A stretch of DNA of 33,514 nucleotides from Chitinophagaceae bacterium (GTDB lineage Bacteria > Bacteroidota > Bacteroidia > Chitinophagales > UBA10324), in assembly GCA_947474435.1 (NCBI GenBank), contig CANJII010000038.1, positions 1 to 33,514 of the forward strand, given 5' to 3'. The position numbers and the translations under genes are program-made. Shown here piece after piece: positions 8,430-16,332 of the stretch; position 1 is the stretch's first letter; the number at the start of each line of letters is the position of its first letter. Under the pieces are notes generated by a model. That model was not told the origin of the DNA, did no database searches, and saw nothing but the letters and a program-made list of their open reading frames with translations.

Positions 8430-8494
8430 TTTGTATAGAATATTCTGAGAGAGTAAATTTTTGTTTTTTAATACTTCGAACTATTCATGATTGA
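8426..8494 (+). pseudogene. Very short reading frame, possible remnant of a toxin gene
   Basis: 22 codons, ATGA-overlapped with the antitoxin-like gene. The first residues MICIEYSERV resemble the opening strand of RelE/ParE-family toxins, but the frame stops after FCFLILRTIHD and no continuation is seen in the other frames. It may be chance. Its end overlaps the start of the next gene. Confidence 0.2.
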
Positions 8495-9473
8495 ACAAAA
8501 AAGTTTTTTAAACCGGCAACCGGTTATTATGCAATTGATGATACTGGTTTTTCTGGTGTTTGCCTGCACATTCATTTTTACCATTGCATCCATGATGCTC
8601 GTTGGTCCGCTTTATGGAATTGATGGAGCAGATTCATTGATTTTAAAAGCAACTGAAAATCCCGATGCATTAAAAGAAAACAGGAATGAAGTGAATGCCA
8701 TAAAACTCATTCAGCTTTTTTCAACCATCGGAACATTTTTAATTCCGGCATTGGTATTCGGATTCACGAAGGGAATGGGAAGCGATTTTCTGAAACTGAA
8801 AACTAAAACTTCCATGCTGATGGTGGTATTGGGAATGGCCACCATCTTTTTATCGGCTCCTTTGGTAAATGAAATTTATAACCTGAATAAATTGATAAGT
8901 CCTGAATGGTTCGGAAGTTTAGGAAAGGGGTTTCTCGAGTCGGAGGAGAAAAATAAACTGCTCACTGATTTATTTTTATTCATGCCCCAGGCACAGGATT
9001 TAATTATTAATGTTTTTGTCATTGCATTGTTGCCGGCTGTTGCCGAAGAACTTTTTTTCAGAGGAATAATTCAGCAATTATTTAAAGAAGCTTTTAAAAA
9101 TATTCATGTCGCTGTATGGTCAACTGCCATGCTGTTCAGTTTTATTCACCTGGATTTTTATGGATTTATTCCGCGCATGTTTCTTGGTGCACTGCTTGGA
9201 TATTTATTCGTATGGAGTAACAGCCTGCTCGTAAACATTGGAGCACACTTTATCAATAATGCCTCGCAAGTCGTTATGGTTTATCTATTTCAGAGCGGCT
9301 TGATTTCGTATGATGCCCAACAAGATGAAAGTATGCCTTGGTACATCACCATAATATTTTCATTATTGATGTTTGGCTTGCTTATAATTGTTTACCGTAA
9401 AAGAGTGATTGAAAAAGAACCCGAACCCGAAATAATTCCAGATAACATTTTTCAGGATAATAATTATGGATAA
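8487..9473 (+). CDS. CPBP family intramembrane glutamic endopeptidase (CAAX protease-like)
   Basis: A 328-residue membrane protein with about eight hydrophobic segments. The family motif EELFFRG gives E187, E188 and R192; the second motif FSFIHLDFYGFIPRMFLGALLGY contains H221; the third is NIGAHFINNA (H254). These form the catalytic centre of Rce1/CPBP proteases, which act inside the membrane. Substrate unknown. Its last eight bases (ATGGATAA) contain the start of cdsA, so it is translated with the phospholipid genes. That suggests a membrane-homeostasis role, though only by context. Confidence 0.88.
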   Translation: MIEQKSFLNRQPVIMQLMILVFLVFACTFIFTIASMMLVGPLYGIDGADSLILKATENPDALKENRNEVNAIKLIQLFSTIGTFLIPALVFGFTKGMGSDFLKLKTKTSMLMVVLGMATIFLSAPLVNEIYNLNKLISPEWFGSLGKGFLESEEKNKLLTDLFLFMPQAQDLIINVFVIALLPAVAEELFFRGIIQQLFKEAFKNIHVAVWSTAMLFSFIHLDFYGFIPRMFLGALLGYLFVWSNSLLVNIGAHFINNASQVVMVYLFQSGLISYDAQQDESMPWYITIIFSLLMFGLLIIVYRKRVIEKEPEPEIIPDNIFQDNNYG

Positions 9474-10317
9474 AAAAGTTTTTGCCACCCGAACCATCAG
9501 TGCAATTGTTTTCGGAATAATTATGCTTGTGGGATTATTATGGAATCAATACAGTTTTATTGTGCTCACAACTTTAATATGCGGCGGATGCTTGTGGGAA
9601 TATTTCGGATTGGTAAGTTCCATTCAAACTTATCCAGAAGACAAGAAAAAAATATTCCGGATTATTTCAACTATTGTTGGCCTGATTGCCTTTTTGTTTT
9701 TCACCATTCCTGCATACAATATTTTTTTAACAGGATATTTTGTATTAGCTGTTCCGCTTTTGTTTTTAATGGTCAGTCTTGAGTTTTTTTCAGGTGAGAA
9801 CAGAAATTTTCAAAACACAGCGTTGAATTTGCTTGGTATATTTTACATCTCCATTCCTTTGGGGTTATTGCACCTGCTTTTGTTTTTACAATCAAATGTT
9901 CATTGGGCATGGTTTCCCGGAAATGTAAATTCGGTTCTTGGTCTGTTGCTTTTGATATGGGCAAATGATTCATTCGCTTACATTGTTGGTTCAATGATTG
10001 GAAAGCATAAAATATTCCCATCCATATCACCAAAGAAAAGCTGGGAAGGTTTTTTTGGCGGAATGATAATGGCGCTCCTTACCGCATGGTTGTTATCAAT
10101 GTGGCTCAATACAATAAGTTTACAGGATTGGATAGTGATTTCACTCATCGCAACTATTGTTGGAACCATTGGTGATTTATTTGAGAGCATGATTAAGAGA
10201 AATCTCGGCATTAAAGATTCAGGAAGCATAATGCCCGGGCACGGTGGTTTCTTAGATCGCTTCGATGCTTTTATTTTCTGTATCCCTTTTGTTTTTGCTT
10301 ACATGTTTTTGAAATAG
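9466..10317 (+). CDS. cdsA: Phosphatidate cytidylyltransferase (CDP-diacylglycerol synthase)
   Basis: Makes CDP-diacylglycerol from phosphatidate and CTP at the inner membrane. It has 283 residues and many membrane spans. The CdsA signature is complete near the C-terminus: SMIKRNLGIKDSGSIMPGHG followed by GFLDRFDAFIF. Upstream, SPKKSWEGFFGG and GTIGDLFES are also typical. It overlaps the CPBP protease gene by 8 bases and precedes psd by 12 bases, so all three are probably one transcript. Its product feeds phosphatidylserine synthase, whose gene is not here. Confidence 0.96.
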   Translation: MDKKVFATRTISAIVFGIIMLVGLLWNQYSFIVLTTLICGGCLWEYFGLVSSIQTYPEDKKKIFRIISTIVGLIAFLFFTIPAYNIFLTGYFVLAVPLLFLMVSLEFFSGENRNFQNTALNLLGIFYISIPLGLLHLLLFLQSNVHWAWFPGNVNSVLGLLLLIWANDSFAYIVGSMIGKHKIFPSISPKKSWEGFFGGMIMALLTAWLLSMWLNTISLQDWIVISLIATIVGTIGDLFESMIKRNLGIKDSGSIMPGHGGFLDRFDAFIFCIPFVFAYMFLK

Positions 10318-10329
10318 AAATTATCGCTG

Positions 10330-10989
10330 ATGTACATTCATAAAGAAGGATTCACCACATTATTAATTCTTGCAGTTGTATTGATCGCAATAAACTTTGG
10401 TGCTTACTGCGCGCTTTGCGATGAAGATGTGGTGCAAATTATTTTAGCAAGTGCTTCTCTCATTTTCTTTTTAATGGTTGCATCTTTCTTCCGGAATCCA
10501 AAAAGAAATTTAACGCAGAATGAGTTAGCCATTGTATCGCCTTGTGACGGAAAAGTGGTGGTGATTGAAGAAACTGAAGAGAACGAATATTTTAAAGACC
10601 GGAGAATTCAGGTATCAATTTTCATGTCACCAGCCAATGTGCACATCAACCGGAATCCGATTAAAGGAAGGGTTGAATATGTAAAATATCATCCCGGAAA
10701 ATATTTAGTAGCCTGGCATCCGAAATCTTCTACCGAAAACGAACGCAATACCATTGTAATAAATAATGGAACTGCTTCCGTTCTGTTTCGGCAGATTGCA
10801 GGTAAAGTGGCCCGAAAAATTGTTTGCTATTTAAAAGGTGGCGAAACTGTTTTGCAAGGCAGTGAAATGGGATTTATAAAATTCGGTTCGCGGGTCGATT
10901 TGTTTCTGCCATTGGATGCGAAGGTGGTAGTAAAACTTCAACAAACTGTAAAAGGGGGCGAAAGCATTATTGCCCTGCTGAAAAAATAA
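10330..10989 (+). CDS. psd: Phosphatidylserine decarboxylase, short proenzyme type
   Basis: Converts phosphatidylserine to phosphatidylethanolamine. The 219-residue proenzyme is of the short class: one or two N-terminal membrane helices (about 8-28 and 36-53), then VSPCDGKVV, IFMSPANVHINRNP and ERNTIVI. The self-cleavage region GSEMGFIKFGSRVDLFLP contains G186-S187, where cleavage should create the pyruvoyl cofactor. Last gene of the CPBP-cdsA-psd run. Confidence 0.95.
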   Translation: MYIHKEGFTTLLILAVVLIAINFGAYCALCDEDVVQIILASASLIFFLMVASFFRNPKRNLTQNELAIVSPCDGKVVVIEETEENEYFKDRRIQVSIFMSPANVHINRNPIKGRVEYVKYHPGKYLVAWHPKSSTENERNTIVINNGTASVLFRQIAGKVARKIVCYLKGGETVLQGSEMGFIKFGSRVDLFLPLDAKVVVKLQQTVKGGESIIALLKK

Positions 10990-11016
10990 AATTGTGAAAT
11001 CTGAACCAAATTACTT

Positions 11017-11024
11017 TACATTTG
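11017..11024 (+). promoter_or_regulatory. Candidate -7 box for the secreted Cys/Thr-rich protein
   Basis: TACATTTG is an exact TAnnTTTG match 28 bases before the ATG at 11053. A weak -33 candidate, ATTG, ends at 10994. Confidence 0.45.
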
Positions 11025-11052
11025 ATTTGAAATAAACTAAAACAATTAAACA

Positions 11053-11403
11053 ATGAAAAAACTTTTTTATCTCGTAGTTGCACTTTGCTTTATCCAGGTT
11101 GGAATTTCAAAAGCACAAAGTTCAGTAAGCACTGACAAACAAAAAAAAGAAACAATTTCCACTCAAACCACCAGTGATGTGAAACAAGTTTCCGGAACTT
11201 GCGATTCAAAAAAATCGACCACAACTTCCAACACATGTACACCTTCAAAAGAAAATCCTACTTGCTGCCAGAAAAAAGGAATGACTACCGGTTGTTCCGG
11301 AACAAGCAGCACAACTTCTTCAATGACAAAAAATGACAAGAAAAAAGTAGAAGTTCAGAAGGATGCTTCAAACACACAAAATTTAGGAACAACCCCTAAA
11401 TAA
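11053..11403 (+). CDS. Small secreted Cys/Thr/Ser-rich protein, unknown function
   Basis: 116 residues. A clear Sec signal peptide (MKKLFYLVVALCFIQVGISKAQ, cut after about residue 21-22) is followed by a low-complexity mature part rich in Thr, Ser, Lys and Gln. The mature chain has five cysteines in short motifs (TCD, NTC, PTCCQKK, GCSG). No domain is recognised. The composition suggests an unstructured periplasmic or surface protein; cysteine pairs could bind metal or form disulfides, but this is not shown. It has its own promoter box and a strong terminator, so it is a single-gene transcript. Confidence 0.6.
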   Translation: MKKLFYLVVALCFIQVGISKAQSSVSTDKQKKETISTQTTSDVKQVSGTCDSKKSTTTSNTCTPSKENPTCCQKKGMTTGCSGTSSTTSSMTKNDKKKVEVQKDASNTQNLGTTPK

Positions 11404-11423
11404 TAAATTAAAAAATAAAATTA

Positions 11424-11462
11424 CAAAACCCTGATTCACCTGAATTGGGGTTTTGTTTTTTT
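11424..11462. terminator. Rho-independent terminator
   Basis: Stem CAAAACCC (11424-11431) pairs with GGGTTTTG (11448-11455), followed by seven Ts. It ends the Cys/Thr-rich gene transcript. An A-rich run lies before the stem, so the same hairpin could also end radC transcription from the other strand. Confidence 0.85.
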
Positions 11463-11480
11463 AGAGAAAATTAGTTTAAA

Positions 11481-12191
11481 TCAAAAGCTGATCAACCCCT
11501 CATCAGCAAAACTGTAGTACCCTTTTTCAGTTATAATAATGTGATCGAGCACTTTTATATCCAGCATCTTACCGGCATCAACAGTTTTTTTTGTCATATC
11601 AATATCCTGATCGCTTGGTTTCAGATTACCAGACGGATGATTGTGACAAAGAATTATTGAAACTGCATTGTATCTGACAGCAAAATTGAAAATGATTCGT
11701 GCATCGGCCACAGTTCCTGTTATTCCTCCTGAACTTATTCGTTCGGTTTGAATAATTTTATTTGCACGGTTCATGAATAATACATGAAATTCCTCATGTG
11801 TCAGTTCGCCAATTGTTGGTTGCATGAAATTAAATACATCTCGGCTTGCGTTTACTTTATTTAATTCAATGGCTTCTGATTTTTGACGGCGCCTTCCGAG
11901 TTCAAGCGCTGCGACTATAGTGATTGCCTTTGTTTCACCAATGCCTTTTATATTTTTTTCAAGCAGTTCCTGCACCGAAAGTTTTCCAAGCCTGTTCAAA
12001 TCATTGCCAACTGCGTTCAATATTTTTTTTGATACTTCAGTTACCGGTTCATTGCGAACGCCACTTCGTAATAAAATGGCAATGAGTTCAGCATCGCTCA
12101 GCGATTGTTTTCCTTTCAGCAATAATTTTTCACGCGGCTGATCTTCTTCTGCCCAATGCTTTACGGTAAAGTTTTCAGGATAAGAATTCAT
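11481..12191 (-). CDS. radC: RadC family protein (JAB/MPN+ metalloprotease fold)
   Basis: 236 residues. The N-terminal helix-hairpin-helix part (about 25-105, with LLRSGVRNEPV and IKGIGETKA) is followed by the JAB1/MPN domain with the zinc motif HNHPSGNLKPSDQD (H183, H185, D194) and the catalytic-side glutamate in THEEF. RadC was once described as a repair protein, but its biochemical role is unsettled. It is convergent with the secreted protein gene and divergent from the fasciclin gene. Full family length. Confidence 0.93.
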   Translation of the reverse strand: MNSYPENFTVKHWAEEDQPREKLLLKGKQSLSDAELIAILLRSGVRNEPVTEVSKKILNAVGNDLNRLGKLSVQELLEKNIKGIGETKAITIVAALELGRRRQKSEAIELNKVNASRDVFNFMQPTIGELTHEEFHVLFMNRANKIIQTERISSGGITGTVADARIIFNFAVRYNAVSIILCHNHPSGNLKPSDQDIDMTKKTVDAGKMLDIKVLDHIIITEKGYYSFADEGLISF

Positions 12192-12376
12192 ATTTAAAAA
12201 TGTTTGAACTGAAAGGTAAATAAATATTTGTTTTATAAAATTTAGGGCCGAAATTCAAGAATAGTAAAAGACCTGAATGTCTTAATATATGATAATTGTC
12301 AACTTACGATTATGATTTTTTTCATTCTCTGAGTTCATTCGCAAAGCGATTTTTGACCAACAAATATTTAAAAAAA

Positions 12377-12946
12377 ATGAAAAAGAAAATTTACTTTTTA
12401 CTCGTGGGTTGCATGATGCTATTCACTTTTGCATGTAACAATGCTGAAACAACTGCCAGTGAAGGCACAACCGAAGGAGCAGCCGTTGATGCTTCAGTTG
12501 GTCAGGCGAATGTGACCGATAATGATTCGCAAAAAGATGTTGTGAAAGTGGCTGTTGGTTCTCCAGATCACACAACATTGGTAGCTGCTTTAAAAGCTGC
12601 TGATTTGGTAAATGCGCTTGCCAATGCAGGGCCATTCACCGTATTTGCACCAACCAACGCTGCATTCGACAAACTTCCAAAAGGAACTGTTGAAGATTTA
12701 TTGAAACCCGAGAACATTGCAACGCTGCAAACAATTTTACAACACCATGTTATGACATCTGCATTAGAGGCTTCCTTCTTTCAGGATGGACAAACTATGG
12801 GAATGGTGGATGGAACCAATGTTACTTTCCATATAAAAGATGGTGCAACTTATATTGATGATGCAAAAATTATAGGATCAGTTCGTGCTTCAAATGGTTG
12901 GGTACATGTAGTTGATGCGTGTGTGTTGCCTCCTGCAAAAAAATAA
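12377..12946 (+). CDS. Fasciclin (FAS1) domain lipoprotein
   Basis: 189 residues from the ATG at 12377. A longer in-frame opening at 12296 uses TTG and would bury the signal peptide, so it is rejected. The signal peptide MKKKIYFLLVGCMMLFTFAC ends in a lipobox with C20 as lipidation site, then an acidic linker. One FAS1 domain (about 50-187) shows FTVFAPTNAAFDKLP, the HHV motif and GWVHVVDACVLPP. FAS1 domains mediate adhesion or binding at the cell surface; the partner is unknown. Its transcript ends at a strong hairpin. Confidence 0.9.
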   Translation: MKKKIYFLLVGCMMLFTFACNNAETTASEGTTEGAAVDASVGQANVTDNDSQKDVVKVAVGSPDHTTLVAALKAADLVNALANAGPFTVFAPTNAAFDKLPKGTVEDLLKPENIATLQTILQHHVMTSALEASFFQDGQTMGMVDGTNVTFHIKDGATYIDDAKIIGSVRASNGWVHVVDACVLPPAKK

Positions 12947-12982
12947 TCAGATAGTTAATTAGTTGGTTTAATTAGGAATAAG

Positions 12983-13020
12983 GAGTTGGTAGAAAAATGA
13001 TTTCTATCAACTCTTTTTAT
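12983..13020 (+). terminator. Rho-independent terminator after the fasciclin gene
   Basis: Stem GAGTTGGTAGAAA (12983-12995) pairs with TTTCTATCAACTC (13001-13013) with one G-T wobble and a five-base loop, followed by a T-rich run. Confidence 0.88.
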
Positions 13021-13070
13021 TTTTTTATTGCATGATCCGATTTTAATTTCATCATCTGAATTTAAAGGTC

Positions 13071-13580
13071 ATGAAAAACATTTTAATGTTGTTTCTCATT
13101 TTATCCCCGATGGTTTTTATTCCTTCCTGTTGCTGCAAAGATGATAATGATTGTTCCTATCCAAATATTCTTGATAGTGATGATTGCAATTGTAAAATTG
13201 ATCCAAACTACATGATGGGATTATTGCAGGCTCAAGTTGATAATGGCAGCGGATCACAAATAGAACAAAGCAACGATGCCACTGTTACTTTTTCAAACGA
13301 CTCCACTGAAATTGATGCGAGTTTTGATAATAATCAGTGGTTGTGGTTTAGTATTTACGGTCAAACTACAGGAACCTATCCGATTGCACAATCAGGAAAT
13401 ATCTCCATTTATAACAGCAACACCAACACTGAATATTTTGCTACAGAAGGAGCCATAATATTTTCTTCAATTGATAAAGCTGCGAAAAAAATTACCGGCA
13501 CTTTTGATAATATGAAATTGGTTTCGCAGTTTGGTGATTCAGTAATTATCACTAATGGAACATTTAATATTGATAATTGA
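13071..13580 (+). CDS. Putative lipoprotein, unknown function
   Basis: 169 residues. The signal peptide MKNILMLFLILSPMVFIPSC has a lipobox cysteine at C20, followed by two more cysteines (CCKDD). The mature part is rich in Asn, Asp, Ser and Thr with alternating hydrophobics, likely a beta-sandwich. The stretch NISIYNSNTNTEYFATEGAI followed by ITGTFDNMKL and TNGTFNIDN resembles small Bacteroidota lipoproteins that end in a 'GTF..' strand. No enzymatic motif seen. It lies between the fasciclin terminator and the convergent prfA. Confidence 0.65.
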   Translation: MKNILMLFLILSPMVFIPSCCCKDDNDCSYPNILDSDDCNCKIDPNYMMGLLQAQVDNGSGSQIEQSNDATVTFSNDSTEIDASFDNNQWLWFSIYGQTTGTYPIAQSGNISIYNSNTNTEYFATEGAIIFSSIDKAAKKITGTFDNMKLVSQFGDSVIITNGTFNIDN

Positions 13581-13621
13581 CAATGTAAAAAACTATTAAC
13601 CAGGAATTTGAAATCAGATTC

Positions 13622-14707
13622 TCAAACTCCTACGGTGCTCTCCTTCATCAACTCTGCATTCTCGGCCATCTGCAATGCATCAAGCATTTCCTGAATATTT
13701 CCATTGATGAAATCAGGTAAAGTATATACAGTCATTCCTATACGGTGGTCTGTTACACGACCTTGCGGATAATTATAAGTTCGGATTTTTGCTGAGCGGT
13801 CGCCACTGCTCACCATTGATTTTCTTTTTGCTGCAATTTCTCCTTCGTGTTTTCGCACTGCTGCTTCATACAATCTGGTGCGCAACATTTTCATCGCCTT
13901 CTCACGATTGCCCAACTGTGAGCGTTCGGTCTGACACATCACCACTACACCCGTAGCAATGTGTGTAAGAATAACTTTTGTTTCCACCTTATTTACATTC
14001 TGTCCGCCTGCACCACCGCTTCGTGCGGTTTCCATTTTCACATCCGCATCACGAACTTCAACATCCACTTCTTCTGCTTCGGGCATCACCGCAACTGTTG
14101 CAGCACTTGTGTGCACACGACCCTGCGCTTCTGTTGCAGGTACTCGCTGCACACGATGCACACCTGATTCGAATTTCAAAGTGCCGTAAACATTTTCGCC
14201 GGTCACTTCAAATATCACTTCCTTATAACCACCCATTGTACCTGGACTGTCGCTCACTAATTCCAGTTTCCATTTTTTGTTTTCGCAATAGCGGATGTAC
14301 ATGCGATACAATTCCCCTGCAAACAAACTCGCTTCATCACCACCTGTGCCGGCGCGAATTTCAATCACGGCATTTTTTTCGTCAGTCGGATCTTTTGGGA
14401 GCAACAATAACCGAATGGCTTCTTCCGATTTTAATTTTTCTTCTTCCAAACCATCGAGTTCACCTTTCGCCATTTGCTTGAACTCGTCATCTTTTTCAGT
14501 TTCAATAATGTGCCTGTTGTTCTCGATATTGCTTAATATCACTTTGTATTTTTCAAATGCCTCAACCACTTTCTGCAATTCTTTGTACGACTTATTCAAT
14601 TGCACATACAACCGCTGATCAGCAATTTTTCGCGGGTCGTTCAACTGCAATTCTAAATCCTGCCATTTCTCCTTTATTGATTGGAGCCTGTTTACTAATT
14701 CATTCAT
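13622..14707 (-). CDS. prfA: Peptide chain release factor 1
   Basis: Recognises UAA/UAG stop codons and triggers peptide release. At 361 residues it is full length. The codon-recognition tripeptide PAT (190-192, in [16 protein letters not shown]) marks it as RF1, not RF2, and the catalytic GGQ is at 234-236 ([11 protein letters not shown]). An exact -7 box (TATTTTTG, 14715-14722) lies only 7 bases before the ATG, so the mRNA may have almost no leader. It follows the propeller gene by 36 bases on the same strand. Confidence 0.97.
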   Translation of the reverse strand: MNELVNRLQSIKEKWQDLELQLNDPRKIADQRLYVQLNKSYKELQKVVEAFEKYKVILSNIENNRHIIETEKDDEFKQMAKGELDGLEEEKLKSEEAIRLLLLPKDPTDEKNAVIEIRAGTGGDEASLFAGELYRMYIRYCENKKWKLELVSDSPGTMGGYKEVIFEVTGENVYGTLKFESGVHRVQRVPATEAQGRVHTSAATVAVMPEAEEVDVEVRDADVKMETARSGGAGGQNVNKVETKVILTHIATGVVVMCQTERSQLGNREKAMKMLRTRLYEAAVRKHEGEIAAKRKSMVSSGDRSAKIRTYNYPQGRVTDHRIGMTVYTLPDFINGNIQEMLDALQMAENAELMKESTVGV

Positions 14708-14714
14708 TGTGGCG

Positions 14715-14722
14715 CAAAAATA
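14715..14722 (-). promoter_or_regulatory. Candidate -7 box for prfA
   Basis: TATTTTTG on the minus strand, an exact TAnnTTTG match 7 bases before the prfA ATG; this predicts a nearly leaderless transcript. Confidence 0.4.
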
Positions 14723-14743
14723 ATAAGTTAGGGGAAAGACTAA

Positions 14744-15478
14744 TCAGTATGGATAAACAGCTATCTTCTCTTTCAGCAAAAGATAAATTATGTGCGATTC
14801 AATCTGAAGTTGCAATGCTGTATCAGGAAGTTCAATGGAATATTCTTCCATTGTTTTCAGTTGATAAATGTGCGCCTGATTATTTTTTTTAAAGATGAGT
14901 TGATTGTTCTCCACCTGAAAATTCGTGATTCCTTTTGTTGGAATTTTATTCAGAAAATTTCCGAACTGATCAAAAACAAAAACTCCTAGTGATGAATCAG
15001 AAACAAACAGTTGTTGATTTTCTTCCTTCATTAAAAAAGGTTGAATGTGTTTATCGGAAATGGATTGCATGGTTGGGCTTTCATGCATCACCTCCAATTG
15101 TGAATTGATTTTTTTCAACCGCTCATCTGCTTCATCATACACCCAGAAATTTCCATCCTGCGATAAACATGCAACAGGTGATTGAATAATTCCGATAGGT
15201 GCAAGTTGGGTTTCAGCAATTTCAGAAAGTGTATTATCAAGCCATACAATGGTGCTGAAATCTTTGTAGTACAACATCATCTTCATTGGATTCGAAACAT
15301 CAAGACTCGTTAGTTGACCGAGCGACTTATTTGTATAAGTGTGTAACAGTTGACCGGAAGAATCATGCTTCACCACTTTGTAATCAGTGGTAACGGCATA
15401 AATATTCTGCAGGTTATCAGTAGTGAAAAACAGCGCACTCACTTTTATAATGAAGAACAAATGCCACAGCGGTTCCAT
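14744..15478 (-). CDS. Propeller-like protein of unknown function, coupled to lpxH
   Basis: 244 residues, with a hydrophobic N-terminus (WHLFFIIKVSALFF) that could be a signal peptide or anchor. The rest is made of repeated strand units such as NIYAVTTDYKVVKHDSSGQL, GNFWVYDEADERLKKIN and GVFVFDQFGNFLNKI, which look like NHL/six-bladed beta-propeller blades. No catalytic motif is visible. The start codon shares one base with the lpxH stop (TAATG), so it is probably translated by re-initiation. The role is unknown; the coupling suggests an envelope function. Confidence 0.65.
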   Translation of the reverse strand: MEPLWHLFFIIKVSALFFTTDNLQNIYAVTTDYKVVKHDSSGQLLHTYTNKSLGQLTSLDVSNPMKMMLYYKDFSTIVWLDNTLSEIAETQLAPIGIIQSPVACLSQDGNFWVYDEADERLKKINSQLEVMHESPTMQSISDKHIQPFLMKEENQQLFVSDSSLGVFVFDQFGNFLNKIPTKGITNFQVENNQLIFKKNNQAHIYQLKTMEEYSIELPDTALQLQIESHIIYLLLKEKIAVYPY

Positions 15479-16332
15479 TATTTTTTCACTGAAGGTTTTA
15501 TTATTACTGAATTATTCGTGATAGAATTTTTCGCGTCAGTTTCCCTCTCCTTAGGAGAGGGATTAAGGGTGAGGCTTCTTAACTCCAGTTTCTCTCCATC
15601 AAAAGTTGCGTAGCTGAAAAACCGCAGCCAGTCGCCGAGATTGATGTACCGGCTTTTTTCTTTGAGCGGATAATCCATTGCGAGGTGACGATGACCAAAA
15701 ATAAAAAAATCAATCTGTTCGTGTTTCAGCATTTCGCGCGCGTAACCAATCAGCCATTCTTTTTCTTCACCCAGAAAATCTTCTTTCACTTCACCATTCA
15801 GAAAGCGATTGTTGTAACTCCATTTTTTTCCGAGCCACACACCGAAATTCGGATGCACGCGCGCAAACAACCAGCGGAAAACACGCGCATGAAAAATTTT
15901 CTTAATCACTTTGTACTTATAATCGCCGGGACCCAATCCATCCCCATGACCAATCAGAAACTTTTTACCGCTACACTCAAATTGAATTTCTTTATTGAAG
16001 ATGGGAATATCCATTTCCTTGGTAAAATAATTTTTCATCCATTGATCGTGATTGCCCGGAAAAAAATAGATGGGAATATTTTTATCGCGCAACTCCGCCA
16101 GTTTCCCCAGCACGCGAACAAATCCTTTCGGCACCACCTGCTTGTATTCAAACCAGAAATCGAACAAGTCGCCGAGAATAAAAATGCACTGTGCGTCTTT
16201 CGAAATTTCGTCGAGCCACTGAACAAATAATTTCTCCCGCTGCAAACTTTTCTCGCGGGTTGGAACACCGAGATGCAGATCAGAAGCAAAATAAATTTTC
16301 TTTCCGCTATCAACGGAGGTGGGGAACTGCAT
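15478..16332 (-). CDS. lpxH: UDP-2,3-diacylglucosamine hydrolase with repeat-derived C-terminal tail
   Basis: Cleaves UDP-2,3-diacylglucosamine to lipid X in lipid A synthesis, at the inner face of the membrane. The calcineurin-like metal motifs are complete: SDLHLG (D18, H20), LGDLFDFWFEY (D55), PGNHD (N95, H96 region), GHGDG (128-132) and FGHRH (213-216). The length is 284, about 30 more than I expect for the family. The extra tail from about residue 252 (LRSLTLNPSPKERETDAKNS) is encoded by a 9-1-9 palindromic repeat (15543-15561), so a repeat element seems to have inserted and extended the frame. The start overlaps the LUD gene stop (TGATG); the stop overlaps the next start (TAATG). Confidence 0.93.
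   Translation of the reverse strand: MQFPTSVDSGKKIYFASDLHLGVPTREKSLQREKLFVQWLDEISKDAQCIFILGDLFDFWFEYKQVVPKGFVRVLGKLAELRDKNIPIYFFPGNHDQWMKNYFTKEMDIPIFNKEIQFECSGKKFLIGHGDGLGPGDYKYKVIKKIFHARVFRWLFARVHPNFGVWLGKKWSYNNRFLNGEVKEDFLGEEKEWLIGYAREMLKHEQIDFFIFGHRHLAMDYPLKEKSRYINLGDWLRFFSYATFDGEKLELRSLTLNPSPKERETDAKNSITNNSVIIKPSVKK
15541..15576. repeat. Palindromic repeat element inside the lpxH 3' end
   Basis: CCCTCTCCT (15543-15551) and AGGAGAGGG (15553-15561) form a perfect 9-base inverted repeat around one T, followed by ATTAAGGGTGAGGC. The wording matches a short dispersed element I recall from many Bacteroidota genomes. It is read in frame as the lpxH tail (LTLNPSPKERE). Confidence 0.65.

Noticed and set aside
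9773-10229. Minus-strand open frames opposite cdsA
   Set aside because: Shadows of the cdsA frame; the plus-strand protein carries the full CdsA signature.
12296-12376. Longer opening of the fasciclin gene from a TTG at 12296
   Set aside because: It would place 27 polar residues before a clear lipoprotein signal peptide; the ATG at 12377 fits.
13959-14618. Several plus-strand open frames of up to 167 codons opposite prfA
   Set aside because: They mirror the well-supported RF1 frame, have odd His/Leu/Ser-rich composition and no start context; prfA explains the region.
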